The notes under the pieces were generated by a model. That model did no database searches and was not told where the DNA came from. It saw only the letters and a program-made list of their open reading frames with translations. The position numbers and the translations under genes were made by a program. DNA of 64,000 nt from Siphonodentalium dalli (lineage: Eukaryota > Mollusca > Scaphopoda > Gadilida > Siphonodentaliidae): NCBI GenBank assembly GCA_032622095.1, contig CP136061.1, positions 190,532,369 through 190,596,368 of the forward strand, read 5' to 3'. Numbering within the stretch: the first letter of the stretch is position 1; every line of letters starts with the position of its first letter. Positions 33,676-44,180 of this stretch are shown piece by piece.

Positions 33676-34966
33676 TTGAGCAGTTCAAAAAACCCGAAAT
33701 CCGCTATTCCAATCGATCAAGTGCATGAACAGGAGAACATCAAATTGAAAGGAAATGGAGGGTTGATAGGTTTAACAGAGAGCCCAGCAACAATAATGAG
33801 ATGGCTAGTTGTTTCCCCGAACGATGGGGACCCAGGCGTGTTTTTCTATCATGAGAATAAGCTATTTCCCCCTGCCTTATCAACGGGAGGTAAATTCAAG
33901 AAGGGGACATAATCTGATTTGCTGGGATGAATCTGGGAAGCAACTGGAGATATATAGGACCCACCTAAAAATGTTCAGTGCAATATATTCGATGGAGGCG
34001 TTCTTGTGGATATGATTGTACCTGCGACAGGATCTTCTTTTGATGATTACGCACAGTAATTAATGAAGTTTCTACTCTACAAACTAAGAAGTGTTACTAT
34101 CATATATGTTGTGTGGGACAGGTATTTTGAAGGTAGCACAAAAGGCAGCACTCGTGAGAATCATGGTACAGGTCTTGGATAAAAAGTTGATGCCCAAACT
34201 AAGATCCAAAAAAATGGAACTACTTCCTCCGTGCTTCTGACAATAAGCTTGAACTATTTGAATTCATGACAAGTAAAGCATCAGAACATGTTACATGTGA
34301 TAATAAAGTGATATACATGACAGAGGATTCGTCAACTCTCAAAATGGCAAATTCTTCCATGTCCATCTTGAGAAACTGTTGTCAGGAGGAAGCTGATATT
34401 AGAATTGTGCCAACAGTGGTGCTGATATATGGGTTTTTCTAGGAACAGGCAAAACGGAAACACTTTACCATCTCAACAGTACATTTTACGCTCTGTGCGA
34501 TGATAAGTGTTTATCTCTACACATTTACATTCAATATCTGGTTGTGATACCACTTCCTTCTTCCATAGAAAGGGCAAAAAAGTTTCTGGATGGCATGGAA
34601 ATATTATCCCGAGATCACAGATACATTTCTTCTATTGGCGAATCAACATTTTATTCAACTAGATTTGTCCTCAGATATTTTCGATAAACTCGAACATTTC
34701 ATTATCATTACTTATAATAAAGGTTGTCAAAAGTTGCTGATTAACGAGGCACGAAGAGTATTCTTCACCAAAACTTGTCACTCAATAGAAGGTACAGCAT
34801 ATGAAATGTGCCGTCTACCAGGCAGGATTATGGTACACTTGTCATGACAAGCTGCAGCTGTGTGTTCAGAACTCATGAAGTGTTGTTGCAAATCCTAAAC
34901 TTATAACTGATGCATATGTGCAAAAGCTGATTCACCATGCACAGAGTTATGTAATTGTGATATTAA
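33676..34966 (+). pseudogene. TE-associated EEAD/CXC-type protein, centre plus right-arm copy
   Basis: Begins in the unpaired centre with PKSAIPIDQVHEQEN, KLKGNGGLIGLTESP and RWLVVSPN, then enters the right arm. There it reads FDGGVLVDMIVP, SSFDDYAQ, VVWDRYFEGSTKGSTREN, DNKLELFEF, CCQEEADIRIV, FWMAWKYYPEITDT, CQKLLINEARRVFFTKTCHSIE, a PGRI segment and a decayed Cys tail (CICAKADSPC). Order and motifs match the family named for the left arm. Stops and frameshifts are frequent, and a deletion between EEADIRI and the WAWK region removes the VDT motif. The long stretch expected between RWLVVSPN and FDGG is mostly missing too. Confidence 0.8.
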
Positions 34967-36387
34967 GAATGCCTAAAATATTTGTTCAACGTATAAACAC
35001 AGGCACCGGTGATTATAAAATGACAATCTATGAGTTTCTATCTATCGGCCGGTATTATCAGACTATGAACATTATAGTTATATAACATAACAACATGAAT
35101 TTAAGTATAAACAAAGAAAGCCACCTTTATATGTTATGTGTATTATTGATGGACAATTTTAAAGTTGTGATCTGAAATACATATATACCCCTCTTGTATG
35201 TTAGATTACATAAGTCAATGATATTGGTCAATATTATACCTTATACATGCATCCATTGATGGAATAATAGATTTTTAAAATTTTTATTCTATTTCACCAA
35301 GACATTACATGTATACACCTTTATATGCGTTTTATTCGACATTCATTTCCGAATCTTTGAAAACCGCATATTGTATATTATCTTGGGAAATGTTTGAGAA
35401 ATTGCCCTTATATTGGTTGAAAATATTTGAAATGATCAAATATAATTGTTATTAGGCATACAAAAATTAAATTTCAACAGTATAATGACAATGAGGTTGT
35501 TACATTATCATATATGATGAATTGCAATCAACAAACTCAGTTTATAAGATTTAACCAAAGATTTATTGAATCTTTAAACAAAGTCACATTTTCGTGAGGG
35601 GTAACATAAACCAAATTTTCTGAAAAGATGTTAGATATTAGCCACATAAAATGTATTCATTGTTTTCAGTATATCTGTCCAAAACATAAAATACCAAACA
35701 TTGTGAACTATCACGAATATTATATGAGTAAATGACCATTTATTGGACCAAAATATTTTAAATGACGAGGATTTTCTTACAAAATTGCATACATTTAGTC
35801 AAAAAAAAATTAAATTTCAACTTTGGTCGTTGTGTATGTAATTACCATTACAGTATTTAGAAATGTGGTCGAATCGTGTCCTTTAGAGATTCTCATCCAT
35901 GTTATATCCGATGTTTATCACAAAAAAAAAAAAGGTGAGAGGTAACATAATTCAAAATTTCTAAAATATGGTTGCGAATTTGTCCTAGATGTTGTATGTT
36001 TTGCTTGCAGTATACATCTCCAAAATTGACCAGAAACCTGTTTCTAGTTCACTTTCTGAAAGAGCACACATAACTTGACATAATATAACAAAATGGCACT
36101 TTTGGCCAGTCCGTTCCAACAAAAACGCTAAGTCACTACACTATACGATGTATTTGTGAAGTAAGTCGCTCATTTCCGTTGCTCATCTTTGATGACAAAC
36201 TGGAAGGATGCGTTTTCAACAATACAAGAAGGATTTTAGTGTACGATACTTCAGATGCTGGTTTTGAGATTTGATGAATATTTATTATTTTAATAAATGA
36301 TCTAAAAATGATTTCACTTATTGCTGCTTTTAATTTTAATTATCCCATGTCAGGGAGAAATTAAGGGAATTATCTTTATGTGCTGTA

Positions 36388-36600
36388 GAAAAAAATTGGG
36401 GGTCCCAGAACGGTTCTACTATACGCAGCAAGTCCCTGTATAAGCAGCAAGTCCCCGGTAAACGCAGCAAGTCCCTGGTATATGCAGCAAGTCCCTCTCG
36501 CCGAGGGTGGATTACGGGGGATTAGCCATGCGTGTTTACACAATGATATGTTTAATCAGTGGAGGTGCTGATTACAAAGGGCTTTAATCAAAGAAAATTG
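36388..36600 (+). repeat. Left-arm-specific insert with GCAGCAAGTCCC repeats
   Basis: Four GCAGCAAGTCCC copies at 36425, 36444, 36464 and 36484, period about 20. The stretch interrupts the left arm; the right arm at about 40275 lacks it. Confidence 0.8.
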
Positions 36601-36901
36601 TGGATCCCAGAACAATGTGTGACTAAACACCAACTTCACCAAGCCATATGAAGCCAAACCAAGCCACACCAAGCTGTAGGAAATAAGAAGAAAATTGAAG
36701 TTTATTCTATATTATTTTGTATAGCTTGGTGTTTAGTTTGGGAGGCCCTTTTCACATTTATTATTTATTTGCACTTGAGCACTAATCATTTGCGCTTAAA
36801 CGTAACTGATTTGCGCTTTTAAAAGCAAAGGCCCTAAATGCGATTAAACTCAAATGACAAGTTATTTGTGCTTAAGCGCAAATATTTACACTTAAAATTA
36901 A

Positions 36902-37342
36902 GGTACTAAATCCGTATTAACGCTCGCAAATTACTATTTCCTTGGCTTCGGGGGTAAAAAATATTTGATTCGAGTCGAGGAACCCACCCATCACAGCTCA
37001 GAGTGATCAGATATCGATGTTTGAAATCTATTATTTTAATTTTTGAAGTGGCCCAATAGACAGTCAACGAGAATAATTTCATTGACTAAATTGCGGGTAA
37101 AGATGGATAACTCTAAAATCAAGTGGCTTTTTGTGTCAGATATTTGACAAACCGGCAAAATTTCGTTGAACAAAATGTTGATAAATAACAGGTTTTGTGC
37201 AATTTTATACTATAGTGGATTGTGCTTTTCATTATTTTTGGGCAATTATTAGATTCTGATAACTGAAGCGACATTTCAAAAAATGTTGTTGTTGTTGTTG
37301 GAATGTGATGAAATGGGGACCCTCCGATCGGATTGAGTACCT
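36902..37342 (+). mobile_element. TTAA-flanked MITE, copy 2 (Kolobok-like)
   Basis: TTAA at 36898-36901 and 37343-37346. The left end GGTACTAAATCCG and right end GGATTGAGTACCT are diverged inverted repeats of the form seen intact at 55287-55762. The ORF on the minus strand is chance. Confidence 0.8.
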
Positions 37343-37689
37343 TTAAGCGGAAATATTTGCTGAACGAATAAATCTGAAAACGGCCTCCCATAGTTTAGTA
37401 GCAACAAAAGCTGAGAAAACGGTACTTATTTTACCTTTTGAAGCCTTGTTTGAAGTGATATTTTCTATTACATCATTGAATTTTTCTAGCATATAAAATA
37501 TATAGTCTGCAGCTGTGTATAAGTATTCCATGTGCTTTATGGAGTTATTTTTATACCCAGAATTTGACAAAAAAAATTAATTACTGCACTGTAGGTTTAC
37601 TTATCGATCTAATATACGTTGGTGGTTTACTTCAGTTTGAGATTTGAAGACCATTATGAGACTTAATTGGTTCCTGTTAGAGTACATTT

Positions 37690-38640
37690 CACAACATAAA
37701 TGGCTGAATCTACTTGCACTTCTACTCAGCGGCAATCTTGGATTTCAAAATGCAATATTCCATTAGCACGGGTCCTACTGTTTGTCTGATCATCATGAAA
37801 TTTGACATGTAGATGCATGGGAACGAGTAATTTTTGGGTCGATCAGCCATAAATCATGACCGCCGACAGTCATCTTGGATTTTACTCTTTGCATGACTAA
37901 ATTGTTTGGCACGGGCTACAGGTCGTACCTTTGGCTGAATCAAAATGAAAATCGCCATGGATGTTAACAATGCCGTGTATAGATGGGAACGAGCCATTTT
38001 GGCGTAATCGAGCATAATACATGGCCGCCGGCAGCCATCTTGGATTATACTCTTTGCATGACTAAATCATTTGGCACGGGCTACAAGTTGTACCTTTGGT
38101 CGGATCATTATGAATTTATCATGGGCATTGACATGTTGATGGAAACGAGTCATTTGTCAAAAAAACATGGCCGCTGGCAGCCATCTTGGCTGACAAATGT
38201 ACAGATCTACTTGCACTTCTGATCAACGGCTATCTTGGATTTCAAAATTCATTCCATTAGCACAGGCTACAGACCGGAGTGTTCGTCTGATCATCATGAA
38301 ATTTGTCGTGGAAGTTAATATTGACATGGGAACGAGTCATTTTGGGGTCATTCGGCCATAAAACATGGCCGCCAGCAGCCATCTTGGATTTTACTCTTTG
38401 CATGACTAAATCCTTTGTCACGGGCTACAGTTCATACCTTTAGTAGGATCATTATGAAATTTGTAAAGGATGTTAATATTGACATATAGATGGGAACGAC
38501 TCATTTTGGGGCATTCGGCCGTAAAACATAACCTCTGGCAGCCATCTTGGATTTTACTCTTTGCATGACTAAATCCTTTTGCATGAGCTACAAGTTGTAC
38601 CTTTGGTCGGATCATTATGAAATTTGCGCTTAAGCTGAAT
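37690..38640 (+). repeat. About 165-bp tandem repeat array (GCCATCTTGGATTTTAC type), locus 1
   Basis: About six degenerate units carrying GCCATCTTGGATTTTAC, CTCTTTGCATGACTAAATC, GGCACGGGCTACA, GGATCATTATGAAATTTG and GATGGGAACGAGTCATTTTG. It is the same unit as at 52200-53500 and, more weakly, 62885-63420. ORFs running through it are repeat artefacts. Confidence 0.85.
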
Positions 38641-38686
38641 TAATTTTAAATGGTACAGGTCAAAACACATCACTAAATTCTATGTA

Positions 38687-39330
38687 GGTCCACCATATGA
38701 GGGGGAGCAATCCCCCAGTAACCCCTAATTCCCTTTTGATGACCATGGAAATTGTAGGCCTATATAGATCTGTGCAGGATATGTCTCTTTTATAAAATAC
38801 TAGCTGGTGGGCCCGACTTCGTCCGGGCTGTTTCCCCTCTGCTTTCATCCGTCTAAATGAGCTATTTGACCATTTGACCTTGAATTGACCATTTTGAAGG
38901 TCATGGTCAGGTCGGGGTCACGATTTGACCCGTCTAAAACACTCCCCGGAAAAAGTATACCTAGGTATCAAATTTCGTCGAAAACCGTCCGGCAGTTTTC
39001 CCGGCCATTGCTATTATAACAGAAGTCCCAAAATATATATTAGATACTAGATATCTGGGATGGAGACACAAATTCTTGGGGCAGGGATGCTGATAATATG
39101 AAAAATTTAAAATATGTTTTTTCCCTATTTCAAGTCAATAAGTACACCATATGAGGGAAGCAAGCCCCCCAGTAACCCCCAATTCCCTTTTTATGGCCAT
39201 GGAAATGGTATATCTCATAATATCTGTGCAGGAGATGTCCCTTTAATAAAATATACTAGAGCTCCGGGAGTGAGGCACCAATTTTTGGGACACCAGGGAC
39301 AGAGATATGCATATGGGAAATATGTTTTTT
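38687..39330 (+). repeat. Direct duplication split by a Helitron
   Basis: Copy 1 is 38687-38799 plus 39045 to about 39110; copy 2 is about 39142-39330. Shared strings include CACCATATGAGGG, CCCAGTAACCCC, AATTCCCTTTT and CTGTGCAGGA. Copy 2 has AAAATA|TACTAG uninterrupted, exactly where copy 1 carries the Helitron. Confidence 0.8.
38800..39044 (-). mobile_element. Complete 245-bp non-autonomous Helitron
   Basis: On the minus strand it starts TCTAATATATATTTTGGG and ends with a hairpin (38811-38828, GCCCGGACGAAGTCGGGC) followed by CCACCAG and CTAG. Host A precedes and host T follows, with no target duplication, as expected of rolling-circle elements. The body has one copy of the unit found four times at 7901-8405. 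The uninterrupted site in the neighbouring direct repeat fixes both ends. Confidence 0.92.
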
Positions 39331-40524
39331 CTTCAATTTCAGGTATGTATGGGGCAACTATTATGGGCCCATACTAATATGCTATGAGATGGATTCAACC
39401 ATTCGCAATCGGAGGGAAGTAAGGGAGTGTTATGTATTCGCTAACTTTTTATAAGAATTTTACACATAATACCGCCATTATACCGTACTTGTATTGTGAC
39501 AACTACATCCCATTGTCTGGAGGTAGTCATGAGTACACCCAGCCTAACATGCCTGGTTTTTGGAAACAGTAGCTATACATGTACACCTAACATGTGGTGA
39601 TAACCTCTATACATGTACATGTATGTATACAGATAAACAGTTATTACACACCCACCATGTCTGTTGATAGTGTTCCTATGTTCCATAAGACCCAAACAAG
39701 GCATAAAGCAGGCATGAGATCCACTCTTAGGAAATTAAAATTGAAAAATACATGCCCATCCACAGTCAACAACGCATCACACACACCTGGGGGCGTTTGA
39801 GACAACAGTCATTTCATGGTAACTTTTCACAGGGATATGTTAGAAACCATGTGTTTTGAACACTAATGACCATCAATATTTATGTGCATTTATAGTGGTA
39901 AAAACAATAAAAAAAAAAAATTATTAAAAGAATTTTTTTTATTTTTCTCAAAATATCAATAAAAATATTAGGGTCGGCGGGTTATTTTTAGGGTCGGTCG
40001 ATGTACGGAAACATAGCATCTTTTGTTTTGGCCTTAAGCTTAAGCGCAAATGATTTATGCTTAAGCGAAAATGATTTACGCTTTTAATAGCGCAAATCAA
40101 TAATAAATGTGAAAAGGGCCTCCCATACTAAACACCAAGCTATACAAAATAATATAGAATAAACTTCAATTTTCTTCTTATTTCCTACGGCTTGGTATGG
40201 CTTGGTTTGACTTCATATGGCTTGGTGAAGTTGGCGTTTAGTCACACATTTTTCTGGGATCCACAATTTTCTTCTATACAGGCTACAGCACATAAAGATA
40301 ATTCCCTCAATTTCTCCCTGACATGGGATAATTAAAATTAAAAACAGCAACAAGTGAAATCATTTTTAGATTATTTATTAAAATAACAAATATTCATCAA
40401 ATCTCATAACCAGCATCTGAAATACGGTACACTAAAATCCTTCTTGCAGTGTTGAAAACGCATCCTCCCAGTTTGTCATCGAAGATGAGCAACAAAAATG
40501 GGCGACTTACTTCACAAATACATC

Positions 40525-40527
40525 GTA
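40525..40527. other. Empty site of the 5.2-kb palindromic element
   Basis: The right arm reads, in inverted sense, GGAATAAAACTACGATGTAT without interruption. The left arm has GGAATAAAACTAC, then the palindrome, then TACGATGTAT. The single TAC lies here. Confidence 0.85.
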
Positions 40528-42097
40528 GTTTTATTCCTGTTTTCCGAAATGTTTTGTGAATAAACTGCACATCTTCGTTCTGTGGAGATTACAAATAAAT
40601 AATGTTACCGATTTGTTGATGAAGATTCTTCTAAAACATGAATCCAAATCTCGATTTGTTTGCTTCTGTCACTGCTTCTGTCGTCACTTCTTCGCGAAAA
40701 TAACGTCGGCCTGCATCCATCATTACATGGCATCAGTCGCTCGCCAAATTTACTAACAGCGTCCAAAGTTATTGTTCCCGCATGAAGTCATGATAATATA
40801 ATATGATATGAGTCCAGTGCATTGATACCGTTGAGCGTTTCTAAGTTTCCAAATTCTTGAAAAAATGTAGATTTGTAAACTAACTAGAAGAGCAGAAGTC
40901 GCCATTTACAAAACAAATGCTTTGCCAGAAAACTTTGAGCGGGGAATTTCCTGACGTCATACGTAATCTAAATATAGGATAAAATTTGGCGAGCGACTGA
41001 TGTAGTTTTTACGCAGGAAGCATTATAATGTCCCCCAAAACTGTTGCCGTTGGCTGGGGCAAGGTGGACTTTCTTCCCTGGTGAAGATCCCCCGATGATT
41101 CCCGAGGCCATTCGGTATGTTTCGGAAATACACAATAATAAAAAAAATTGCCGCTGCAGTTTTGAAATTGTTTTAACATTTCCTCGACACGTTTTTCACA
41201 TTAAAGGAGATTGCACAGTACAATACATTAATAACTATAATCCTCAATCGGATCAACCATCACAGAGAAAACGGAGTGATAGTGATTGAAATTGAAATTC
41301 GCAATGTGGGCGCTTCAAAACAACATTTATGAATGAACTGTGACGTCACATGGAATCGCGTGCAAACATTCCAACGTATATTCATGCGCACTATAACAAA
41401 ATATTTCCTAGTTTGTATCATTATTTGAATGCCCCCCATGGTAGATAATACGGTAAAACATTTCAGAAAGTAACTACTATATATGTTGAGTATTGTAGTA
41501 TATAAAAAACACAGGTGTTGGAGATTTTGTCCATACAAATTCAATTTTTGTTAGACATAAGTATGCGCGTGCCGTTGCAGGTTATGAGAATTTAGCAAAT
41601 CGAGTTAATCGTGTGATACAAACAAACTTGCAGGTTGGGACAATTTACTCAAGAAAACTAATCCAATAATTTTGGCTTTAAAAAAAAACCTCTTACATTA
41701 CAATGACATGGATTCGGTCACACGAATGGTAGATAACGTGTGAAATGCACAGTGTGCTTGTACCAAGAATCTCCGTCGCAGTTTCGGTAGTGATATCTTC
41801 GGGAATCTTCGGGGGATCTTCACACCGAGTGATGATCGGGAATCTTCGGGGGATCTTCACCAGGGAAGAAAGACCAAAATGCTTGGCTGGGTAGTAAGAG
41901 ATGGTGACCATACTCGGGATAATCCTGACTGAACCAATGTTGCTACTATGGGGGGTTTGGGAAACTTTCCCGGGAAGATTTGAAAGGGGCGGAACCCCTT
42001 TCCTACAACCCACTGTTGAATTTTAATTTGGTACATGTAATGGTGTTACATTAACATGAGATTGGTGAGGGTGAAAATGAAAATGATCTAGACATAG

Positions 42098-42973
42098 TTA
42101 TTTCTTTTTCTTGGCTTTCTTTTTTTTTCTATGTTGGAGTTCTGTTTGTTGTTGTTGTTGTTGGAGTTCTATTTGCTGTAGTTGTTGTTCCTGTTGTTGC
42201 ATTCGTAGCCGGAACCTCAGGTTGTCGGCCTTTGACGACGCAATCAGTCTGCTGGTTTCTGCCCCAGCCTCCGGGTTGTCGGCCTTGGCTGACGCCAACA
42301 TTCTGTTGGCATTTGTTTGAGCCCCCAGCGCGCTCTTAACTACTTCTTCGATGGAGAGAGTGGAGCTGGTGCTGGTGGTGCTGTTGTTGTTGGTGGTGGA
42401 GCTGGAGGACACCGGGATGTTTTGGTAATCCGGTGTCCGAGGTGTAAAGTCCAGTTCCACGTCGAAGCTGGCGGCAGGAACATCTGGGGTGGTATCCACG
42501 TCCCTGTCTCCGCTAGCCTCGACGACGACAGCAGGGATCTCCGGCAGATCCACGGAATCCCTGCTAGTTGGTGCTATGTCGTCAGTCTCCATGCAGGTCG
42601 AGTCGTCTGGGCGTCTCTCAGACAACTTCGACCCGCCGGCTTTGACTATAGACGGCTGAGCCACACGGGGAGGGGTGACCGGTCGATCAACGGTCGCCCC
42701 CATCTTCTTCTTCCATTTCGCCCGTCTGGCTGCGTCCCTTCTCCTTCGAGCTGGTGTCTTTTTCTTAGGAGGCTCCTCTTTCATGGTACGGCTGGTCTTG
42801 GTCTTGCTCCAGGTGGAAGATCTCTGGTTTCCAGCATCTCCCGTCCTGAATTCAACGCAGAGAGTCAAATAGCCTCTGTTAGACTGGAGATTCCAGCTAA
42901 CAATATCCGCAATTTGAGATCTCTCTATCGCTGCTAACGCGGCGTCAGGGATTAGCTCCATTGTCCGTCGCAC
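42098..42973 (-). CDS. Lys/Arg/Gln-rich ORF, possibly a retroelement ORF1/Gag-like protein
   Basis: A 291-residue ORF with start ATG at 42973 and stop at 42098-42100. The N-terminal 50 residues look folded (AALAAIERSQIADIVSWNLQ, then TLCVEFRTGD). A strongly basic stretch follows (PPKKKTPARRRRDAARRAKW), then an acidic Asp/Pro/Val-rich linker, a Ser/Thr/Asn run, a possible coiled coil with poly-Gln (residues about 250-280) and a C-terminal KKKKAKKKK. There is no zinc knuckle. A TATA box 190 bases upstream and a large palindrome further upstream suggest a self-contained transcription unit. The basic S/TPxRRRRDAxR-type motif is one I associate with invertebrate retroelement ORFs, but that is memory only. 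Bases downstream show no RT. Confidence 0.55.
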   Translation of the reverse strand: MRRTMELIPDAALAAIERSQIADIVSWNLQSNRGYLTLCVEFRTGDAGNQRSSTWSKTKTSRTMKEEPPKKKTPARRRRDAARRAKWKKKMGATVDRPVTPPRVAQPSIVKAGGSKLSERRPDDSTCMETDDIAPTSRDSVDLPEIPAVVVEASGDRDVDTTPDVPAASFDVELDFTPRTPDYQNIPVSSSSTTNNNSTTSTSSTLSIEEVVKSALGAQTNANRMLASAKADNPEAGAETSRLIASSKADNLRFRLRMQQQEQQLQQIELQQQQQQTELQHRKKKKAKKKK

Positions 42974-43144
42974 TAAGCCTAATCCAAAACCGTCTCACTC
43001 GCCGGCATCAGCACGAGGGCGGTTGCTTCCAATTAAGGTTACAGACCGCTCAAATCACTCGTACCGACGCTCTGACACCGCAAGGAACTAATGGAGTCAA
43101 ATAAAATCTGACTTGTTCGCTCCACTTGCTGCCAGAGGAACCAA

Positions 43145-43443
43145 TGTTGCAAGAAACAGTGGCCTTTTTATACGATTTGAGCGGATCGGGAGATCGTATT
43201 GGCCGACCAATCGGAGGTCACCGCTCAATTCGACGAATCAGGACCACTGCCCCTTTGCACACATTGGATCAGTCCAAACACAGTTACTGGACATAAAGTC
43301 CCAAAAATAAGGTTTTAATCGCGTTTAGAAATCGGTATCCTTATATAACGAAGTCCGTTACATAAGGATACCGATTTCTAAACTCGATTAAAACCTTATT
43401 TTTGGGACTTTATGTCCAGTAACTGTGGTGAAATCACCCAACA
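43145..43443 (-). repeat. Candidate LTR or terminal repeat containing a 147-bp palindrome
   Basis: On the minus strand this 299-bp block starts TGTTGGG and ends TTGCAACA, then T, then TGGTTCCTCTGG, a possible PBS. The terminal layout copies the element at 1111 (...CAACA-T-TGG). Against an LTR, the TATA box lies only 16 bases from the block's end, so transcripts would start at or beyond it, and no second copy is present. Inside, 43280-43426 is a palindrome with one mismatched pair and a 17-base loop. Confidence 0.4.
43161..43172 (-). promoter_or_regulatory. TATA box upstream of the Lys/Arg-rich ORF
   Basis: The minus strand reads TATAAAAAGGCC, a near-ideal TATA box, placing a start site around 43140 and a 5' UTR of roughly 165 bases before the ATG at 42973. 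Confidence 0.6.
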
Positions 43444-44180
43444 TTACCAGTACCACACAACGTTCACTTATTGATAATATTAGGCATTATTATCCCATAA
43501 AGCATGCACTCTTGCATTACTACGGGGACATACGCGAACTGAGGGAACTACGCTGGGACTTACGCAAATCTAGGGATCTACTCATGAATTCCACGAAAAG
43601 GCGGCCATGGATACCGATAATGGGTATTTGCATCATTAATTAGCATGTCATCGGGGAATGTTGTTGCTTCTTCTGTATTTCATTATTACTATCCAATGAA
43701 TATATTTTGGAATGGTCATTGCCCTCACTATACAATCTCGTAAACACCAGATAGTGTGTGACTGGGGGTCAATGATGCGCGCATGCGCAGTCAAGGCATA
43801 ATTTCATATTTTGCCAAATAAGGTAAAATGTACCAAAATATCATTTTCAAGCAGCTCAAGGGTCATTCTAGGTTAATAGTGAGGCATGTGTGGAATTGTT
43901 ATTTTTGTCACATTTCCCATATCACAATCTGCCTCAATTACCATAGTATCCCCTTTTTGCACATATATTTTAGTAAAATGACGGTTTAACCCCTACCAAC
44001 AACCCGTTTCTAAGGTAAAAACAGTCGCATAGCAACCGTTGCCATGGAAATTATTTTCGTGATTGCCCCCATATCTGAAAATAATACGTGGGACCTAATA
44101 TACACATGTGCCAAGTTGTATGCTTTTATGACAATGTCCGCACTTGTTACACAAAAAACTATACCTAAAAAAATCGCACG
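43444..44180. other. No gene seen; RFX-like motif
   Basis: Short ORFs only. At 44028-44050 the minus strand reads CCATGGCAACGGTTGCTATGCGAC, in which CCATGGCAAC and GTTGCTATGCGAC resemble RFX X-box halves. No flanking gene explains it. Confidence 0.4.

Larger units (their letters stand above)
30927..36143. mobile_element. 5.2-kb palindromic transposon with 3-bp target duplication
   Basis: Ends TAGTGTAGTGACTTAGCG and CGCTAAGTCACTACACTA are exact inverted repeats. TAC flanks both sides (30924-30926, 36144-36146). The paralogous arm keeps the uninterrupted site, read inverted at about 40511-40540, with a single TAC (40525-40527). The element folds into arms of about 2.7 kb and 2.2 kb (30927-33626 against 33985-36143) around a 358-bp unpaired centre. 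The arms hold inverted copies of the 3' part of one gene; the centre holds an upstream part once. The left half therefore looks like an inverted copy of the right half, so both ends derive from one original terminus. Superfamily unresolved. Confidence 0.88.
36739..40125. mobile_element. TIR element at the centre of the big inverted repeat, with nested insertions
   Basis: Ends TGGGAGGCCCTTTTCACATT and its inverted copy. TA follows on the right (40126-40127) and TT precedes on the left. Inside each end lies a roughly 100-bp zone of CTTAAG-containing 20-mers, as in the MITE at 21301. The middle was filled later by a TTAA-flanked MITE, a 165-bp repeat array and a Helitron. The original element was probably a few hundred bases. 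Confidence 0.65.
22943..41876. repeat. Large nested inverted repeat
   Basis: Right arm 40126-41876 is almost continuous. Its inverted partner is scattered on the left as 22943-23216, 24367-24855, 29925-30926 and 36147-36738, in the correct order. The left-arm gaps are later insertions: a hAT element (23225-24358), about 5 kb at 24856-29924, and the 5.2-kb palindrome (30927-36143). The arms meet at a CTTAAG-rich, TIR-bounded element (36739-40125). By eye the arms are similar over hundreds of bases with small indels; identity was not computed. This is an old inverted duplication or one giant foldback element repeatedly invaded on one side. Confidence 0.85.

Noticed and set aside
30927-36143. 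Assignment of the palindrome to the CACTA/EnSpm superfamily
   Set aside because: The 3-bp duplication fits, but the ends read TAGTG...CACTA, the reverse of the CACTA...TAGTG order, and no EnSpm transposase is present.
42111-42937. Plus-strand ORFs of 206 and 69 codons
   Set aside because: They are antisense shadows of the Lys/Arg/Gln-rich minus-strand ORF; the Cys/Ser-rich product is the complement of CAG repeats.
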